A DNA stretch of 64,000 bases from Thalassobaculum_A sp040219215 (GCF_040219215.1 NZ_JAVJSX010000037.1:6651-70650); one strand, 5' to 3'. Positions 8,108 to 15,404 are shown, numbered from the stretch's first letter. Notes: a model not told the origin generated them from the letters alone. Made by a program: numbers and translations.

Positions 8108-8467
8108 TCAGGACTCCGCCTTGTGGCCGTCCCAGCCTTCCTGCATCGTCTCGAAATCGGTCTCGCCGTCGAAAGGCTCTGGCTGTCGGCGCTTGGGCGC
8201 CTTGCCGACGTGGACCGGGCCGCCGACTTGGCTGTGAACCGACGGCGCCTTTGTTGGCGGGTGTCGCTCGAACCAAGCCGGCCGTTCTGCGGCCCACCGG
8301 CTGTGTTTCGCGTGATGAGCATTCACATCGCTCGGTCGCTGGCCGGTCTTGAACGCCGCCGAGCAAGCCTTGTCGCAGAAACCTCCCCAGCCGCGCTTAT
8401 GGTCCGCGAGCCTGACGGTGATGTTGTCACCGCACGCCCTGCAGTTCTTTTCGACGGTCCGCGCCAT
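8108..8467 (-). CDS. Small zinc-finger-like phage protein
   Basis: 119 residues. The N-terminus has CRACGDNITVRLADHKRG followed by GFCDKACSAAFKTG, giving two pairs of cysteines (C-x2-C and C-x3-C) as in treble-clef or zinc-ribbon folds. The rest is basic, His-rich and probably flexible. A GGAGGG ribosome site precedes the ATG. Nucleic acid binding is likely but unproven. Confidence 0.75.
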   Translation of the reverse strand: MARTVEKNCRACGDNITVRLADHKRGWGGFCDKACSAAFKTGQRPSDVNAHHAKHSRWAAERPAWFERHPPTKAPSVHSQVGGPVHVGKAPKRRQPEPFDGETDFETMQEGWDGHKAES

Positions 8468-8470
8468 CCC

Positions 8471-8719
8471 TCAGCCCTCCGTACCGGTACGGGCGAGAGC
8501 GGCGATAAGAGCGTCGGCGGCCAGAACGGACATGTTCGCGATGGTCGACAGCAGATGCGGGATGGTGGCGTCTCGGTCGGCGGTCGGGCCACTCGCCAAA
8601 ATCCCCTGCATCGCCTTGGCCGCGAAGTACTCGCGAGCGCTGAGGCCCAAACCTTCGCCAGCCTCGAGGGTGTTGGCCCACGCCAGCGGGAACGCCGGAC
8701 GGTCTCCGTGGTCAGACAT
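8471..8719 (-). CDS. Small phage protein with REYFAAKAMQG motif
   Basis: 82 residues starting MSDHGDRPAFPLAWAN. It contains LSAREYFAAKAMQGILA, a motif shared by many temperate-phage early-operon proteins of unknown function, and a helical C-terminus. The start is chosen because it overlaps the upstream gene by 8 bases; the longer frame has a low-complexity leader. Confidence 0.75.
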   Translation of the reverse strand: MSDHGDRPAFPLAWANTLEAGEGLGLSAREYFAAKAMQGILASGPTADRDATIPHLLSTIANMSVLAADALIAALARTGTEG

Positions 8720-8990
8720 CGGGGGACTCCTTGGTGAGGTCGATCCGGATTTCGACAGGCCCCTGACGATCGCCAACCATCACGGCGTCGAGCGCAGCGC
8801 GATCGTTGGGGCGCAGATTCCGCCATTTCTGGATGTCGATGTTCGGCCTGCAGATGACACCGCGCGGCGACCGCGCCTGCATCCTGCCGACGGACCAACC
8901 GCGCTCGCGGCAATAGGCTTCGGCGGCACGAACGGCGGCAAAGTCGCCTTCGTCGTCGAACACAATGACCGCGCTGACAACGCCATCCAT
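8712..8990 (-). CDS. Hypothetical early phage protein
   Basis: 92 residues from MDGVVSAVIVFDDEGDFAAV. Contains EAYCRERGWSVGRMQ and DIQKWRNLRPNDRAALDAV. A short alpha/beta domain with no recognised family. Its ATG overlaps the upstream stop (TGATG). Confidence 0.65.
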   Translation of the reverse strand: MDGVVSAVIVFDDEGDFAAVRAAEAYCRERGWSVGRMQARSPRGVICRPNIDIQKWRNLRPNDRAALDAVMVGDRQGPVEIRIDLTKESPDV

Positions 8991-9349
8991 CACCCCGCCT
9001 CCCCGGTGGCGGTGGAGAGGGCGGCGCGGGCGGTCCTGCCGTACCACACTGCGTATTCCAGCAGCCACGCGCGGGCCTCATCGACGGTCGCTTCGACAGG
9101 CGGCGGCGGCGCCTCTGCCAGCGCCTCCGCCATCGCAGGAGCGGACGCGATCAGGCGGGCGTTGGCGTTCTGCTCCCGCGCTGAAATCTTCGGCCCGCTG
9201 ACCTCGATGTCATCGTCACGACAGACCATCGCGATGCAGCGCCACTCATAGGTCTGTTTGCCCGCCTCGACGATCCAGAGTGACTCCGGCCCCATCGGGT
9301 CTTCGATGACCCAAGGCCCCTGCGTGTGTTTGCTGTCCATCATCCCCAT
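8990..9349 (-). CDS. Phage protein with HTQGPW and NARLIASAP motifs
   Basis: 119 residues starting at one of three close ATGs (MGMMDSKHTQGPW). The KHTQGPWVIED start and the NANARLIASAPAMAEALAEA segment are hallmarks of a widespread temperate-phage early protein of unknown function; an aromatic helical tail follows (ARAWLLEYAVWYG). The start cannot be fixed among 9,349, 9,343 and 9,340. Confidence 0.8.
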   Translation of the reverse strand: MGMMDSKHTQGPWVIEDPMGPESLWIVEAGKQTYEWRCIAMVCRDDDIEVSGPKISAREQNANARLIASAPAMAEALAEAPPPPVEATVDEARAWLLEYAVWYGRTARAALSTATGEAG

Positions 9350-9522
9350 CACCGGACCGCCGCGAACTGGCGGGGCGCCCGAGCAGAGCAACCCCGCCGA
9401 ACCGTTCGAAAAGCGCGTCCTTTGGCGGTGGATCCGGGCCGCTATGGTCGGCGGCGCGGCGTCAGGTCAACGGCGACCTGATGGGAATGAAAGTGATACG
9501 TTTTGTGTGATGCGTCAATAGG
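9350..9522. other. Non-coding gap inside the leftward operon
   Basis: About 170 bases with no supported gene. It is the lowest-GC stretch of this area at its right end and includes the left arm of the inverted repeat described at 9,494. It probably holds a leader or promoter for the 8,990-9,349 gene. Confidence 0.45.
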
Positions 9523-9542
9523 TCAAATCACAAAACGTATCA
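9494..9542. promoter_or_regulatory. Perfect 14-bp inverted repeat, possible repressor operator pair
   Basis: Left arm TGATACGTTTTGTG (9,494-9,507) and right arm CACAAAACGTATCA (9,529-9,542), 21-base spacer. The outer GATAC/GTATC halves match the palindrome at the CI/Cro switch (11,966-11,980). The right arm overlaps the end of the 49-residue gene. There is no U-tract, so an operator is more likely than a terminator. Confidence 0.6.
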
Positions 9543-9672
9543 ATTCCAGGATTGAGATTCCTGAAACGGCACCCACGATCCGGTCAATCCAGCGCTCTCG
9601 CTGGTCACGCTCACGGATCGTTTGGTTGACGATCTCGCGAAGCTGCCGCTGCCATTTTTCTTGATCGTCCAT
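9523..9672 (-). CDS. Small amphipathic/membrane-associated phage protein
   Basis: 49 residues, MDDQEKWQRQLREIVNQTIR, then a basic patch and a hydrophobic C-terminal helix (DRIVGAVSGISILELIRFVI). An extension to 9,732 is open but has a different composition. It is the first gene of the leftward operon. Its stop lies in the inverted repeat arm. Function unknown. Confidence 0.5.
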   Translation of the reverse strand: MDDQEKWQRQLREIVNQTIRERDQRERWIDRIVGAVSGISILELIRFVI

Positions 9673-9806
9673 CAGGCGGCCTTTCGCATGTACGTTGTGC
9701 ACAATCGACAAAGCGAACGTATGCGTCGTCATACCCTCTGGTCAATTCTATGTAGGGCGCTATATTTTTGCTCATTGCGTTCCAGAAAACGCAACCGGAG
9801 GGAGAA
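9673..9806. promoter_or_regulatory. Divergent promoter region between leftward operon and PAS-like gene
   Basis: AT-rich for this genome. It contains a perfect 10-bp palindrome TTGTGCACAA (9,695-9,704) and a TATATT -10-like box (9,761-9,766). A leader hairpin (TGCGTT at 9,776 with AACGCA at 9,788) sits just before a GGAGGGAG ribosome site (9,797-9,804). Promoters for both directions are expected here; exact start sites cannot be read. Confidence 0.5.
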
Positions 9807-10526
9807 ATGGTTAACGACACTCCATTGATTGGAGAGATGCTCAAGGGGCAGATGGTAATCCTGCGCGGAGATGTTCAGCGCTTCGCCAGGGCCGCCTCGC
9901 ACCTTAGCGCGAGGGCTTTGGCTCGTCCGGCGCAGCTGACGGAATCGCCGCTGCGCGGAATTACGTCGGATGACTGGGCGGCCACCGACCGCACGCTACG
10001 GTCGCTGGAGCGCGCGTGGCATGAGGATGAAATGTGGCAGCCGCGGCGAAGCGTCGACTGGCGCGTGACCGGCAATGAGGAGGGCTACATCCTGCGAAGG
10101 GTTGTCGATCCATGGACATCGGTGGAGTTTGGTGACCTGTGCAGACGATGGCGCGGGCGCGCCGACGACCTCGTGTTCGTCGAGGATATCAGCGCCGATG
10201 ACCGGTCGTCGGTGGTTGACGTGACCGCACCGGACCCGCTCGATTACATGATCATCAAGCACGCGGCGCAAGTGTCGAGCTACACGGGGATCGACAAGAC
10301 CGGGATTCGGTTTCGCCAGAACCGAACTCCGCTCTACCGAACCACGATCTGTGCTGACTATCAGGAATGCCTCGCCCATGGCGAACCCAGGGCGTTCGAC
10401 ATTTTCTGGCAGGTGGCGCGCTTCAAGGAGGGCAGCTTCTATCGCCGGCTGCTACTGCCCTGCGGCAACCGGATGGTCTCCGTTTCTCTCATTCAGAGGT
10501 GGAAGTTCCCCGCCGGGTGGGACTGA
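9807..10526 (+). CDS. PAS-like (PAS_5-type) sensor domain protein
   Basis: 239 residues starting at ATG 9,807, chosen for the strong GGAGGGAG ribosome site. After a helical N-terminus, residues about 130-239 (VVDVTAPDPLDYMIIKHAAQ, SSYTGIDKTGIRFRQ, AFDIFWQVARFKEG, MVSVSLIQRW) look like the alphaproteobacterial PAS_5 fold, which normally senses small ligands or redox state. It is alone on the plus strand among minus-strand genes and its end overlaps the convergent GNAT-like gene by 75 bases, a lysogenic-conversion style arrangement. Ligand and output unknown. Confidence 0.6.
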   Translation: MVNDTPLIGEMLKGQMVILRGDVQRFARAASHLSARALARPAQLTESPLRGITSDDWAATDRTLRSLERAWHEDEMWQPRRSVDWRVTGNEEGYILRRVVDPWTSVEFGDLCRRWRGRADDLVFVEDISADDRSSVVDVTAPDPLDYMIIKHAAQVSSYTGIDKTGIRFRQNRTPLYRTTICADYQECLAHGEPRAFDIFWQVARFKEGSFYRRLLLPCGNRMVSVSLIQRWKFPAGWD

Positions 10527-11213
10527 TTCGTCCGGTCGGTAGGGATCCTGATCCAACTCGCCGCGGATCTCGTCAAGCGAGATCATCGACAGCCACTCGC
10601 GCTCGTGCCTGGGGCCGAAGTCCGTCGCTTCGTTGAAGCACGGCACGGTGCGCGTGTAGCCGTAGTAGCGCCGAGGGAAGTCGGCGATGGCCATCTTGTC
10701 TTGTGACAGGCCAAAAACCCAGTCTGGATGCCAATCGCGAACCACCAGAGCCCGCAGCAGGCGGACCATCCGGATGCCCAGTGCGTTGTTGCGCCAGGCT
10801 CGATCGAGGTACAGCCCGCCTGAGTAGACAAGGCGGCCGGCGGGTTCTGGCATCCCTCGCGGCCACAGCAGTGAAATTGGCCGGATCGGCTGCAGCCGCG
10901 GATGGCGATCACCCCAGATGCGCCGCGACCAGATCAGGTCCGCCAGGCGCTCGCCGTCAAAGCGACGCATCGCGGTGCACCCGACCGGGCGCCTGCTGGC
11001 GTCTGTTGCCTCAAGCCAAAGCATTGACCCGGGCGGGATCCGGCTCTGCACCGGATCGAGGGCAGGGTGCACATAGCCTTCAAACTGCGCCCGCGTAGCG
11101 GCAAAGCCGGCGGGGTCGTCGTCGAATCGCAGGCGAAGCCCCGACGTCTCGATGGCGCCGACATAGGCGGCAATGTGCCGCTCAAGGTTCGCGTAGTCGG
11201 TCTGGTCGAGCAT
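10452..11213 (-). CDS. GNAT-like N-acyltransferase
   Basis: 253 residues. The middle has MLWLEATDASRRPVG, LVYSGGLYLDRAWRNNALGI and RMVRLLRALVV, which resembles the GNAT acetyl-CoA-binding strand-loop-helix. No histidine/glutamate active-site signature is obvious, so the substrate is unknown. The last 75 bases overlap the convergent PAS-like gene. It is placed between the early operon and the repressor, where phages often carry cargo genes. The fold is moderately supported, the activity is not. Confidence 0.55.
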   Translation of the reverse strand: MLDQTDYANLERHIAAYVGAIETSGLRLRFDDDPAGFAATRAQFEGYVHPALDPVQSRIPPGSMLWLEATDASRRPVGCTAMRRFDGERLADLIWSRRIWGDRHPRLQPIRPISLLWPRGMPEPAGRLVYSGGLYLDRAWRNNALGIRMVRLLRALVVRDWHPDWVFGLSQDKMAIADFPRRYYGYTRTVPCFNEATDFGPRHEREWLSMISLDEIRGELDQDPYRPDESVPPGGELPPLNERNGDHPVAAGQ

Positions 11214-11329
11214 ATTGCCCTTCCACGGATGGTGGCACGCAATGAAGCGGTGACAACATCTTGTCGGTGAGTCGCGGATCTGCGTCGAGAGGTCGCCTGC
11301 GTTATCAGAAACGCACCGGGCCGCGCGAT

Positions 11330-11509
11330 CTATTCAGGCGGACGGCGCCAGCCCCTGAGAGACCAGGCGACCATGAAGCACGCAACCGAGAACCCGAACC
11401 ATACGAGGCCCTGCAGAAGCGGATCCGGATCGAAGTCGAGCGGGTCCTGTGTGCCGACGACGATGGCCATCAGCAGCATGGCGATTCCGAGGGCCACCAG
11501 GCGCTCCAT
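11330..11509 (-). CDS. Small two-helix membrane protein next to the repressor
   Basis: 59 residues: a first hydrophobic helix (LVALGIAMLLMAIVVG), an acidic loop (DPLDFDPDP), a second helix (GLVWFGFSVACFMVAWSL) and a basic tail. It starts 6 bases after the CI-like stop, so it is probably co-transcribed with the repressor in the lysogen. A superinfection-exclusion role would suit that position, but is only inferred. Confidence 0.65.
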   Translation of the reverse strand: MERLVALGIAMLLMAIVVGTQDPLDFDPDPLLQGLVWFGFSVACFMVAWSLRGWRRPPE

Positions 11510-11515
11510 GCGGGC

Positions 11516-11896
11516 CTACCCGGCCTTCGAACTCGACTGCGCCTCCGCAAACCGCGTCTCGTAGAACAGCAGCGCCATGCGGGCGATCTGCTCGGGGGTC
11601 ATTCGCAGCCGCTTCTGTTCCACGGTTTCCAGCGCCATGGTCAGGGCGTCGACCATGGTTCGCTCGTCATAGCCGCGGTCTCGAACATTGAGGAGGCGTT
11701 CGGCTTCTTCCGAAATCAGCGCGAGCGGGTGGACTTCCAGGGCCTTGGCAAGCTGCTGGATCTTCTCAAGCGCCTGCAACCCTTCATCGCGCTGCTCGTA
11801 CTTCTGAATCGTTGATGCGGCCATGCCGGCGCGCTCTGCCAGGGCCTCCCTTGTCCAGCCTCGACGTTCCCGGAATTCCCTGATGCGCTGTTTCAT
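11516..11896 (-). CDS. CI-like XRE repressor lacking a peptidase domain
   Basis: 126 residues starting MKQRIREFRERRGWTREALA. The HTH_3 domain is at residues 3-62 (ERAGMAASTIQKYEQRDEGL). The C-terminal half (about 65-126) is helical with no S24 protease, so it would not be RecA-cleavable. It is divergent from a Cro-like gene with a 15-bp palindrome in between, and is presumably the prophage maintenance repressor. The start is set by the HTH boundary. How it is induced without a protease domain is open. Confidence 0.85.
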   Translation of the reverse strand: MKQRIREFRERRGWTREALAERAGMAASTIQKYEQRDEGLQALEKIQQLAKALEVHPLALISEEAERLLNVRDRGYDERTMVDALTMALETVEQKRLRMTPEQIARMALLFYETRFAEAQSSSKAG

Positions 11897-11992
11897 ACGA
11901 GGCAGGATGCCCGTACCGCGATCAGTCTGCGCGAGACGTTGTGGATCATCTGTGTGTTGACAACAGATACGAAATGTATCAGCGTCAGCGCC
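11897..11992. promoter_or_regulatory. CI/Cro-type switch with GATAC-N5-GTATC operator
   Basis: Contains a perfect 15-bp palindrome GATACGAAATGTATC (11,966-11,980) and, just upstream, TGTTGACAACA (11,955-11,965), which includes a TTGACA -35-like box facing the Cro-like gene. Lying between the divergent repressor and Cro-like starts, these are the likely operators and overlapping promoters. Confidence 0.75.
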
Positions 11993-12196
11993 ATGAAGCT
12001 CAGAGCATGGTTGGACAGCAAGGGCATCACCGCCGAGCAATTCGCCCCCCAGGTCGACAGTTCGGTTCATGCGGTCAATGCCTGGTGCCGCGGTGCGCGG
12101 CGACCATCGAGGACGAAAATGCCTCTGGTCGTGCGTGCGACCGACGGCGAGGTGACGCCTAACGACTTCTTTGATTTCGGATCGGAGGCCGCGTGA
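11993..12196 (+). CDS. Cro-like small HTH protein
   Basis: 67 residues, MKLRAWLDSKGITAEQFAPQ at the start, then VDSSVHAVNAWCRGARRP, the recognition helix. The short Cro-type layout has a helix-turn-helix with no long C-terminal domain. It is the first plus-strand gene after the switch. Presumed role: repress the repressor promoter during the lytic cycle. Confidence 0.8.
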   Translation: MKLRAWLDSKGITAEQFAPQVDSSVHAVNAWCRGARRPSRTKMPLVVRATDGEVTPNDFFDFGSEAA

Positions 12197-12285
12197 CCGA
12201 CCGCACCCGCCTCGGCCTGCTCCTGGTGGCGACGCTGGTCGCCGTCGCGACGGGTCGCGCTGTCGGACTGCTGGCTGGGGTTTGA
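12193..12285 (+). CDS. Micro membrane peptide
   Basis: A 30-residue GTG-start frame overlapping the Cro-like stop by 4 bases, consisting of a single hydrophobic helix (LGLLLVATLVAVATG). The overlap and composition support translation, but the gene is short enough that this is uncertain. Confidence 0.4.
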   Translation: MTDRTRLGLLLVATLVAVATGRAVGLLAGV

Positions 12286-12354
12286 GGCAATGCCTGGGTT
12301 GAACACGCGACCACAGATTGTGGCGGTAAAGCAGCACCGCAAGAGGAACGCGAC

Positions 12355-12537
12355 ATGAAAACTGACACGGCAGCAACACCGGACGACGCAGTCGCCCTGC
12401 GGAAATGGGCGGTGGACCGGGCCCTGTCGATGTGCCCGGCGCACCTGAGCGGCGGCGGCACGACGGCCAAGAAGATCATCGAAACCGCGACGGCCCTGGT
12501 GGGGTACGTGCGCGATGGGAAGGCCGACAACGCCTAA
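12355..12537 (+). CDS. Small early protein
   Basis: 60 residues beginning MKTDTAATPDDAVALRKWAV, helical. Contains LSMCPAHLSGGGTTAKKIIETATALVGYV, which resembles short phage proteins often encoded after Cro. Function unknown. A ribosome site AAGAGGAACG precedes the ATG. Confidence 0.65.
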   Translation: MKTDTAATPDDAVALRKWAVDRALSMCPAHLSGGGTTAKKIIETATALVGYVRDGKADNA

Positions 12538-12980
12538 TCGAACCGGCGCGTGCGCAGCAGCTCGCCGCGCGCCGCAGACCGCGTCCCTACCGCGGTCGTC
12601 GCCTCCGGGTCCGGGCGCCCCTGCCCGACCCCGCCCGGCCCGGAGGCCGATTTCCGATCTGAGCATACAGCCCCAAACGGTCCGGCCGCTGGGGCTTAAG
12701 CGGTGAGGAGTGACCGCATCCGTCGGCACCGACCTCGCAAACGGGAGCAACGACGGAAGGTGACGGCAGCTTGGCCCGGTGGAATCCCGGGGAGACGAAG
12801 TGCCGCGACGCTGGTGGAAGGCCGGCAACCGATCTGAGCATACCGGCGGCATGGGTGATCCCAGCCGCCTTCAGTGGTGCCGGGCTGACTCGGTCCGGTG
12901 CGCGAGTGCCGCCTGCACTCGTTTCCTCCGTCAACTCGCCTGGCCAGCTTCGGTCGGCCAGGCCTTCTTTCGAGGAGCAC
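12538..12980. promoter_or_regulatory. Non-coding leader of the rightward operon
   Basis: About 440 bases without a convincing gene. It holds a 15-bp direct repeat CCGATCTGAGCATAC (12,654-12,668 and 12,829-12,843) and a terminator-like hairpin at its end. A GTG frame at 12,704 would give 44 basic residues but has no homology signal I recognise. It may be an untranslated leader for antitermination control. Confidence 0.45.
12939..12970 (+). terminator. Attenuator/terminator-like hairpin before rightward early genes
   Basis: Stem CCTGGCC (12,939-12,945) pairs with GGCCAGG (12,956-12,962) across a 10-base loop, followed by CCTTCTTT (12,963-12,970). It ends 10 bases before the start of the next gene, overlapping the approach to its GAGGAG ribosome site, so it could be an attenuator. 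Confidence 0.55.
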
Positions 12981-13877
12981 ATGGCCAAGGACTCCCACCC
13001 CCCCCTCTCGAACGTCGCGGATATCGACTCCGCGATCGTCGACGACTTCAAGCGCCTGCTGAGACTCGACGCCGAGATCGACGCCGCCATCGCCGAGCAC
13101 GTCCAGCCGATGAAGGACGAGCGCAAGGAGATGTGGTCGAACCTCGCCGCCAAGGTCGACCTGCCCAAGAAGGACATCGGCCTCTTCTACAAGCTGTTCC
13201 AGCGCCAGGAGATGAGCCGGCAGTTCGAGGACGAGGATGACGGCAAAGCGGTCCGCGAGGCGCACCGGATGCTGTTCTCGGCACTTGCCAAGGGCAAGAC
13301 CCTCGACTTCATCGACGTGCTCGGCCAGGCCGGCGTCACGGTGGCCGAGAAGCCGAAGCGCGAGCGCGCGTTCAAGGACAACAAGTCGGCCGCGGCCAAC
13401 GATCGCGACGACAGCGCGGCACCGAACGAACCGGCGCCCGACACCAAAGCGGACGCCCAGGCCGACAACCCGGACCTCTCCAAGGAGGACCCGACCGCGT
13501 CGAGCTTCTTCATCGGCCAGCGCGCCTCCGGTGCTGGAGCGCTCGCCAAGGGCAAGGGCGAGGATGCCTGCCCGTTCAAGGCCGGCTCGCAGGCTTTCGT
13601 CGCCTGGATGCACGGCTACTACATGGCCGAGGGCGCGAAGGCCTACCACGACGACGAGGCGGTCACCGCGTGCCGCTACTCGACCGGGTCGCACGCCTGG
13701 AAGTCCTGGACCAAGGGCTGGAACGAGAAGGCCAAGGGGGACGGCGCCGACGCCGGCACGAAGGGTGCTGAGGCGGCCGGGGCCGTGAAGGGTGCCGCCG
13801 GCTCCGACATGCCGGACACCTCGGCCAGTCCGCGAGGCCCCAAGGCCGCGACCACGACGCAGACCGGCACCGCTTGA
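12981..13877 (+). CDS. Early phage protein with two Rmf-like motifs
   Basis: 298 residues from ATG 12,981, preceded by GAGGAG. Residues 1-110 are helical with heptad-like repeats (VDDFKRLLRLDAEIDAAIAE and on) and may resemble a GapR-type DNA-binding helix bundle, which is uncertain. After a disordered linker, the region about 195-250 carries two copies of a C-P/R-F/Y-x2-GS-x-A-x3-W-x2-G-Y/W unit (ACPFKAGSQAFVAWMHGY and ACRYSTGSHAWKSWTKGW), the core seen in ribosome modulation factor and CrpP-like proteins. The rest is Ala/Lys/Asp-rich. It is first in the replication operon; a ribosome or nucleic-acid target is plausible. Confidence 0.7.
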   Translation: MAKDSHPPLSNVADIDSAIVDDFKRLLRLDAEIDAAIAEHVQPMKDERKEMWSNLAAKVDLPKKDIGLFYKLFQRQEMSRQFEDEDDGKAVREAHRMLFSALAKGKTLDFIDVLGQAGVTVAEKPKRERAFKDNKSAAANDRDDSAAPNEPAPDTKADAQADNPDLSKEDPTASSFFIGQRASGAGALAKGKGEDACPFKAGSQAFVAWMHGYYMAEGAKAYHDDEAVTACRYSTGSHAWKSWTKGWNEKAKGDGADAGTKGAEAAGAVKGAAGSDMPDTSASPRGPKAATTTQTGTA

Positions 13878-13883
13878 CCGGTC

Positions 13884-14465
13884 ATGGCCAATATCCTGGC
13901 TCTCGACATCGGCACTACGTGCGGGTGGGCGGCTGCTGACGAGCACGCGCCGCCGCTGCCCGCACCGTCGCCCCTGCTGGGCGGCGAGGCGGCGGCCAAG
14001 GAAGCCCTGCGCCACTACCATCACGGGGTGTGGACGATCGAGGGCATCCGCGGCGCCTACTATCTGCGCTTCTCGGACTGGCTGACCCACAAGGTTGACA
14101 CCTTCGAGCCGCAGGTCCTGGCGATCGAGGCATCGGTCGAGGGCTGGCTGAACATGGCCTCGGCGAAGAAGGACCAGTTCGGCAAGCGAACGCGCACCAC
14201 GAACCCCGACACGATCCGCAAGCTGCTCGGCATCCTGGCGATCTGCGAGACCGTGGCCGCCATGCGCGGCGTGCCGATCACCGAGGTGAACACCAGCCGC
14301 ATGCAGATGCTGGCCGTCGGTACCGGCCGGGACAGCAACAAGGCGAAGCGCAAGGAGCGCGGTCGGGCTCTCGGCCTGAGGTGCTGCGACAACGAACTCG
14401 ACGGGATTTTCACGCTGTCGTGCGTGCTCCACGACCGGCAGGCGGCACGAAGGAATGCGGCATGA
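13884..14465 (+). CDS. RuvC-like Holliday junction resolvase
   Basis: 193 residues. RNase H fold with MANILALDIGTTCGWAA (catalytic Asp at residue 8), VLAIEASVEG (Glu), and NELDGIFTLSCVL (Asp) near the C-terminus. Such phage resolvases cut four-way junctions during replication and recombination or before packaging. It lies 6 bases after the preceding gene and overlaps the next start (ATGA). The acidic set appears complete, so activity is likely. Confidence 0.85.
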   Translation: MANILALDIGTTCGWAAADEHAPPLPAPSPLLGGEAAAKEALRHYHHGVWTIEGIRGAYYLRFSDWLTHKVDTFEPQVLAIEASVEGWLNMASAKKDQFGKRTRTTNPDTIRKLLGILAICETVAAMRGVPITEVNTSRMQMLAVGTGRDSNKAKRKERGRALGLRCCDNELDGIFTLSCVLHDRQAARRNAA

Positions 14466-14665
14466 GCGACGACACCAAGCAACTCGCGTGTTCGGACTGC
14501 ATCTACTGGTCCGCCAGCCGCAGGCCGTCCGCCTCGAATGGCCAGTGCCGCCGTTTCCCGCCGACGACACAGCGCAGCGACCGCGGGCTGATGTCGATGT
14601 GGCCTCTGACGGAGGCATACGGCTGGTGCGGCGAGCACACCGTGATCGAGACGGAGCCGACATGA
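14462..14665 (+). CDS. Small cysteine-rich phage protein
   Basis: 67 residues. Cysteines are arranged C-x2-C ... C ... C: CSDCIYWSAS, NGQCRRFPP and LTEAYGWCGEH. This pattern of paired cysteines with WCGEH is shared by small zinc or iron-sulphur proteins in phage early operons. Starts on ATGA overlap with the resolvase stop. Function unknown. Confidence 0.75.
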   Translation: MSDDTKQLACSDCIYWSASRRPSASNGQCRRFPPTTQRSDRGLMSMWPLTEAYGWCGEHTVIETEPT

Positions 14666-14946
14666 TCGCCGTGCTCCACAATCCCTCCGGAACCATCCGC
14701 CTCCTTTGCGAGGTGCCGCACTGCCCCCGCACGCGCGGTCGGCGGAAGGGCGAGACCGAGATCCAGGACGGCGAGCGTTGGATCTGTGGCGATCACTGGA
14801 GGCTGGTTTCTCGGAGCATGAAAGCGATCTATCGCCGGGCCCGCCGCCGTGCTGCGTCCGGCAAGGGGTCCTGGGAGGCCGCTCACCGGCTGTGGATGCG
14901 CTGCCGACGCGAGGCGATCGAGATCGCTGTGGGTATCAAGTCATGA
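14662..14946 (+). CDS. Zinc-binding early protein with CGDHW motif
   Basis: 94 residues: LLCEVPHCPRTRGRRKGETE then ERWICGDHWRLVSRSM, giving C-x4-C and C-x2-H type ligands. The C-terminal half is a basic helical tail (KAIYRRARRRAASGKG and WMRCRREAIE). It overlaps both neighbours by 4 bases. Likely nucleic-acid binding, target unknown. Confidence 0.75.
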   Translation: MIAVLHNPSGTIRLLCEVPHCPRTRGRRKGETEIQDGERWICGDHWRLVSRSMKAIYRRARRRAASGKGSWEAAHRLWMRCRREAIEIAVGIKS

Positions 14947-15404
14947 ACCACCGCGCACGCCTGATCCGCGAGGCCCGGCGCCTGGGTGCCGTCGACGTGG
15001 TGCTCGACACCGAAGGCAAACACCCGAAGCTGCGCTTCGTCGTCGACGGTCAGTCGATGACCTTGGTGCTGCGCGGTCACACTCCCGGGCCGAACGGCGA
15101 GGTCGCGGACCTGGCATGGCTGTACCGCCTGATGGGTGCCAGGCCGGTCGGGCGCAAGAGCGCCAGGTTGAACCCGCGCCGCTGGCGCCGACGGGTCGAA
15201 ACCGAACCCGCCCTGCCGATCCTGACGATCTTGCCGGATCCGTTCGAGCCGCTGGCCGGGATTCGGGAGCGGGTCGAGCTCGACTGCCGGTGTCGCTGTG
15301 CCGGCATCGATGGTGCCGAGGCCCGGGTCGAGCGCCGCGGCGTCATCGCCTGCGAGCGGATCGCCCGGTATGCGGCGGCCATCCTGGCAGGGGTGCGGGC
15401 ATGA
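14943..15404 (+). CDS. HicA-like-fold phage protein
   Basis: 153 residues. The N-terminal 65 residues (LIREARRLGAVDVVLDTEGK, HPKLRFVVDGQSMTLVLRGH) have an alpha-beta-beta-beta outline resembling HicA/dsRBD-like domains, but with no HicB partner nearby, so it is not called a toxin. The C-terminus contains a Cys-rich CRCRCAGIDGAE. Overlaps both neighbours by 4 bases. Confidence 0.6.
   Translation: MNHRARLIREARRLGAVDVVLDTEGKHPKLRFVVDGQSMTLVLRGHTPGPNGEVADLAWLYRLMGARPVGRKSARLNPRRWRRRVETEPALPILTILPDPFEPLAGIRERVELDCRCRCAGIDGAEARVERRGVIACERIARYAAAILAGVRA

Noticed and set aside
9523..9732. Longer 69-residue version of the operon-first gene
   Set aside because: The extra N-terminal residues have no ribosome site and differ in composition; the start at 9,672 is preferred.
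12696..14732. 678-codon minus-strand frame opposite early genes
   Set aside because: Long GC-driven open frame antisense to four overlapping early genes that have clear motifs (RuvC-like, Rmf-like).
14943..15404. HicA toxin
   Set aside because: Fold outline is HicA-like but there is no HicB partner and the protein is about twice the usual length with a long extension.
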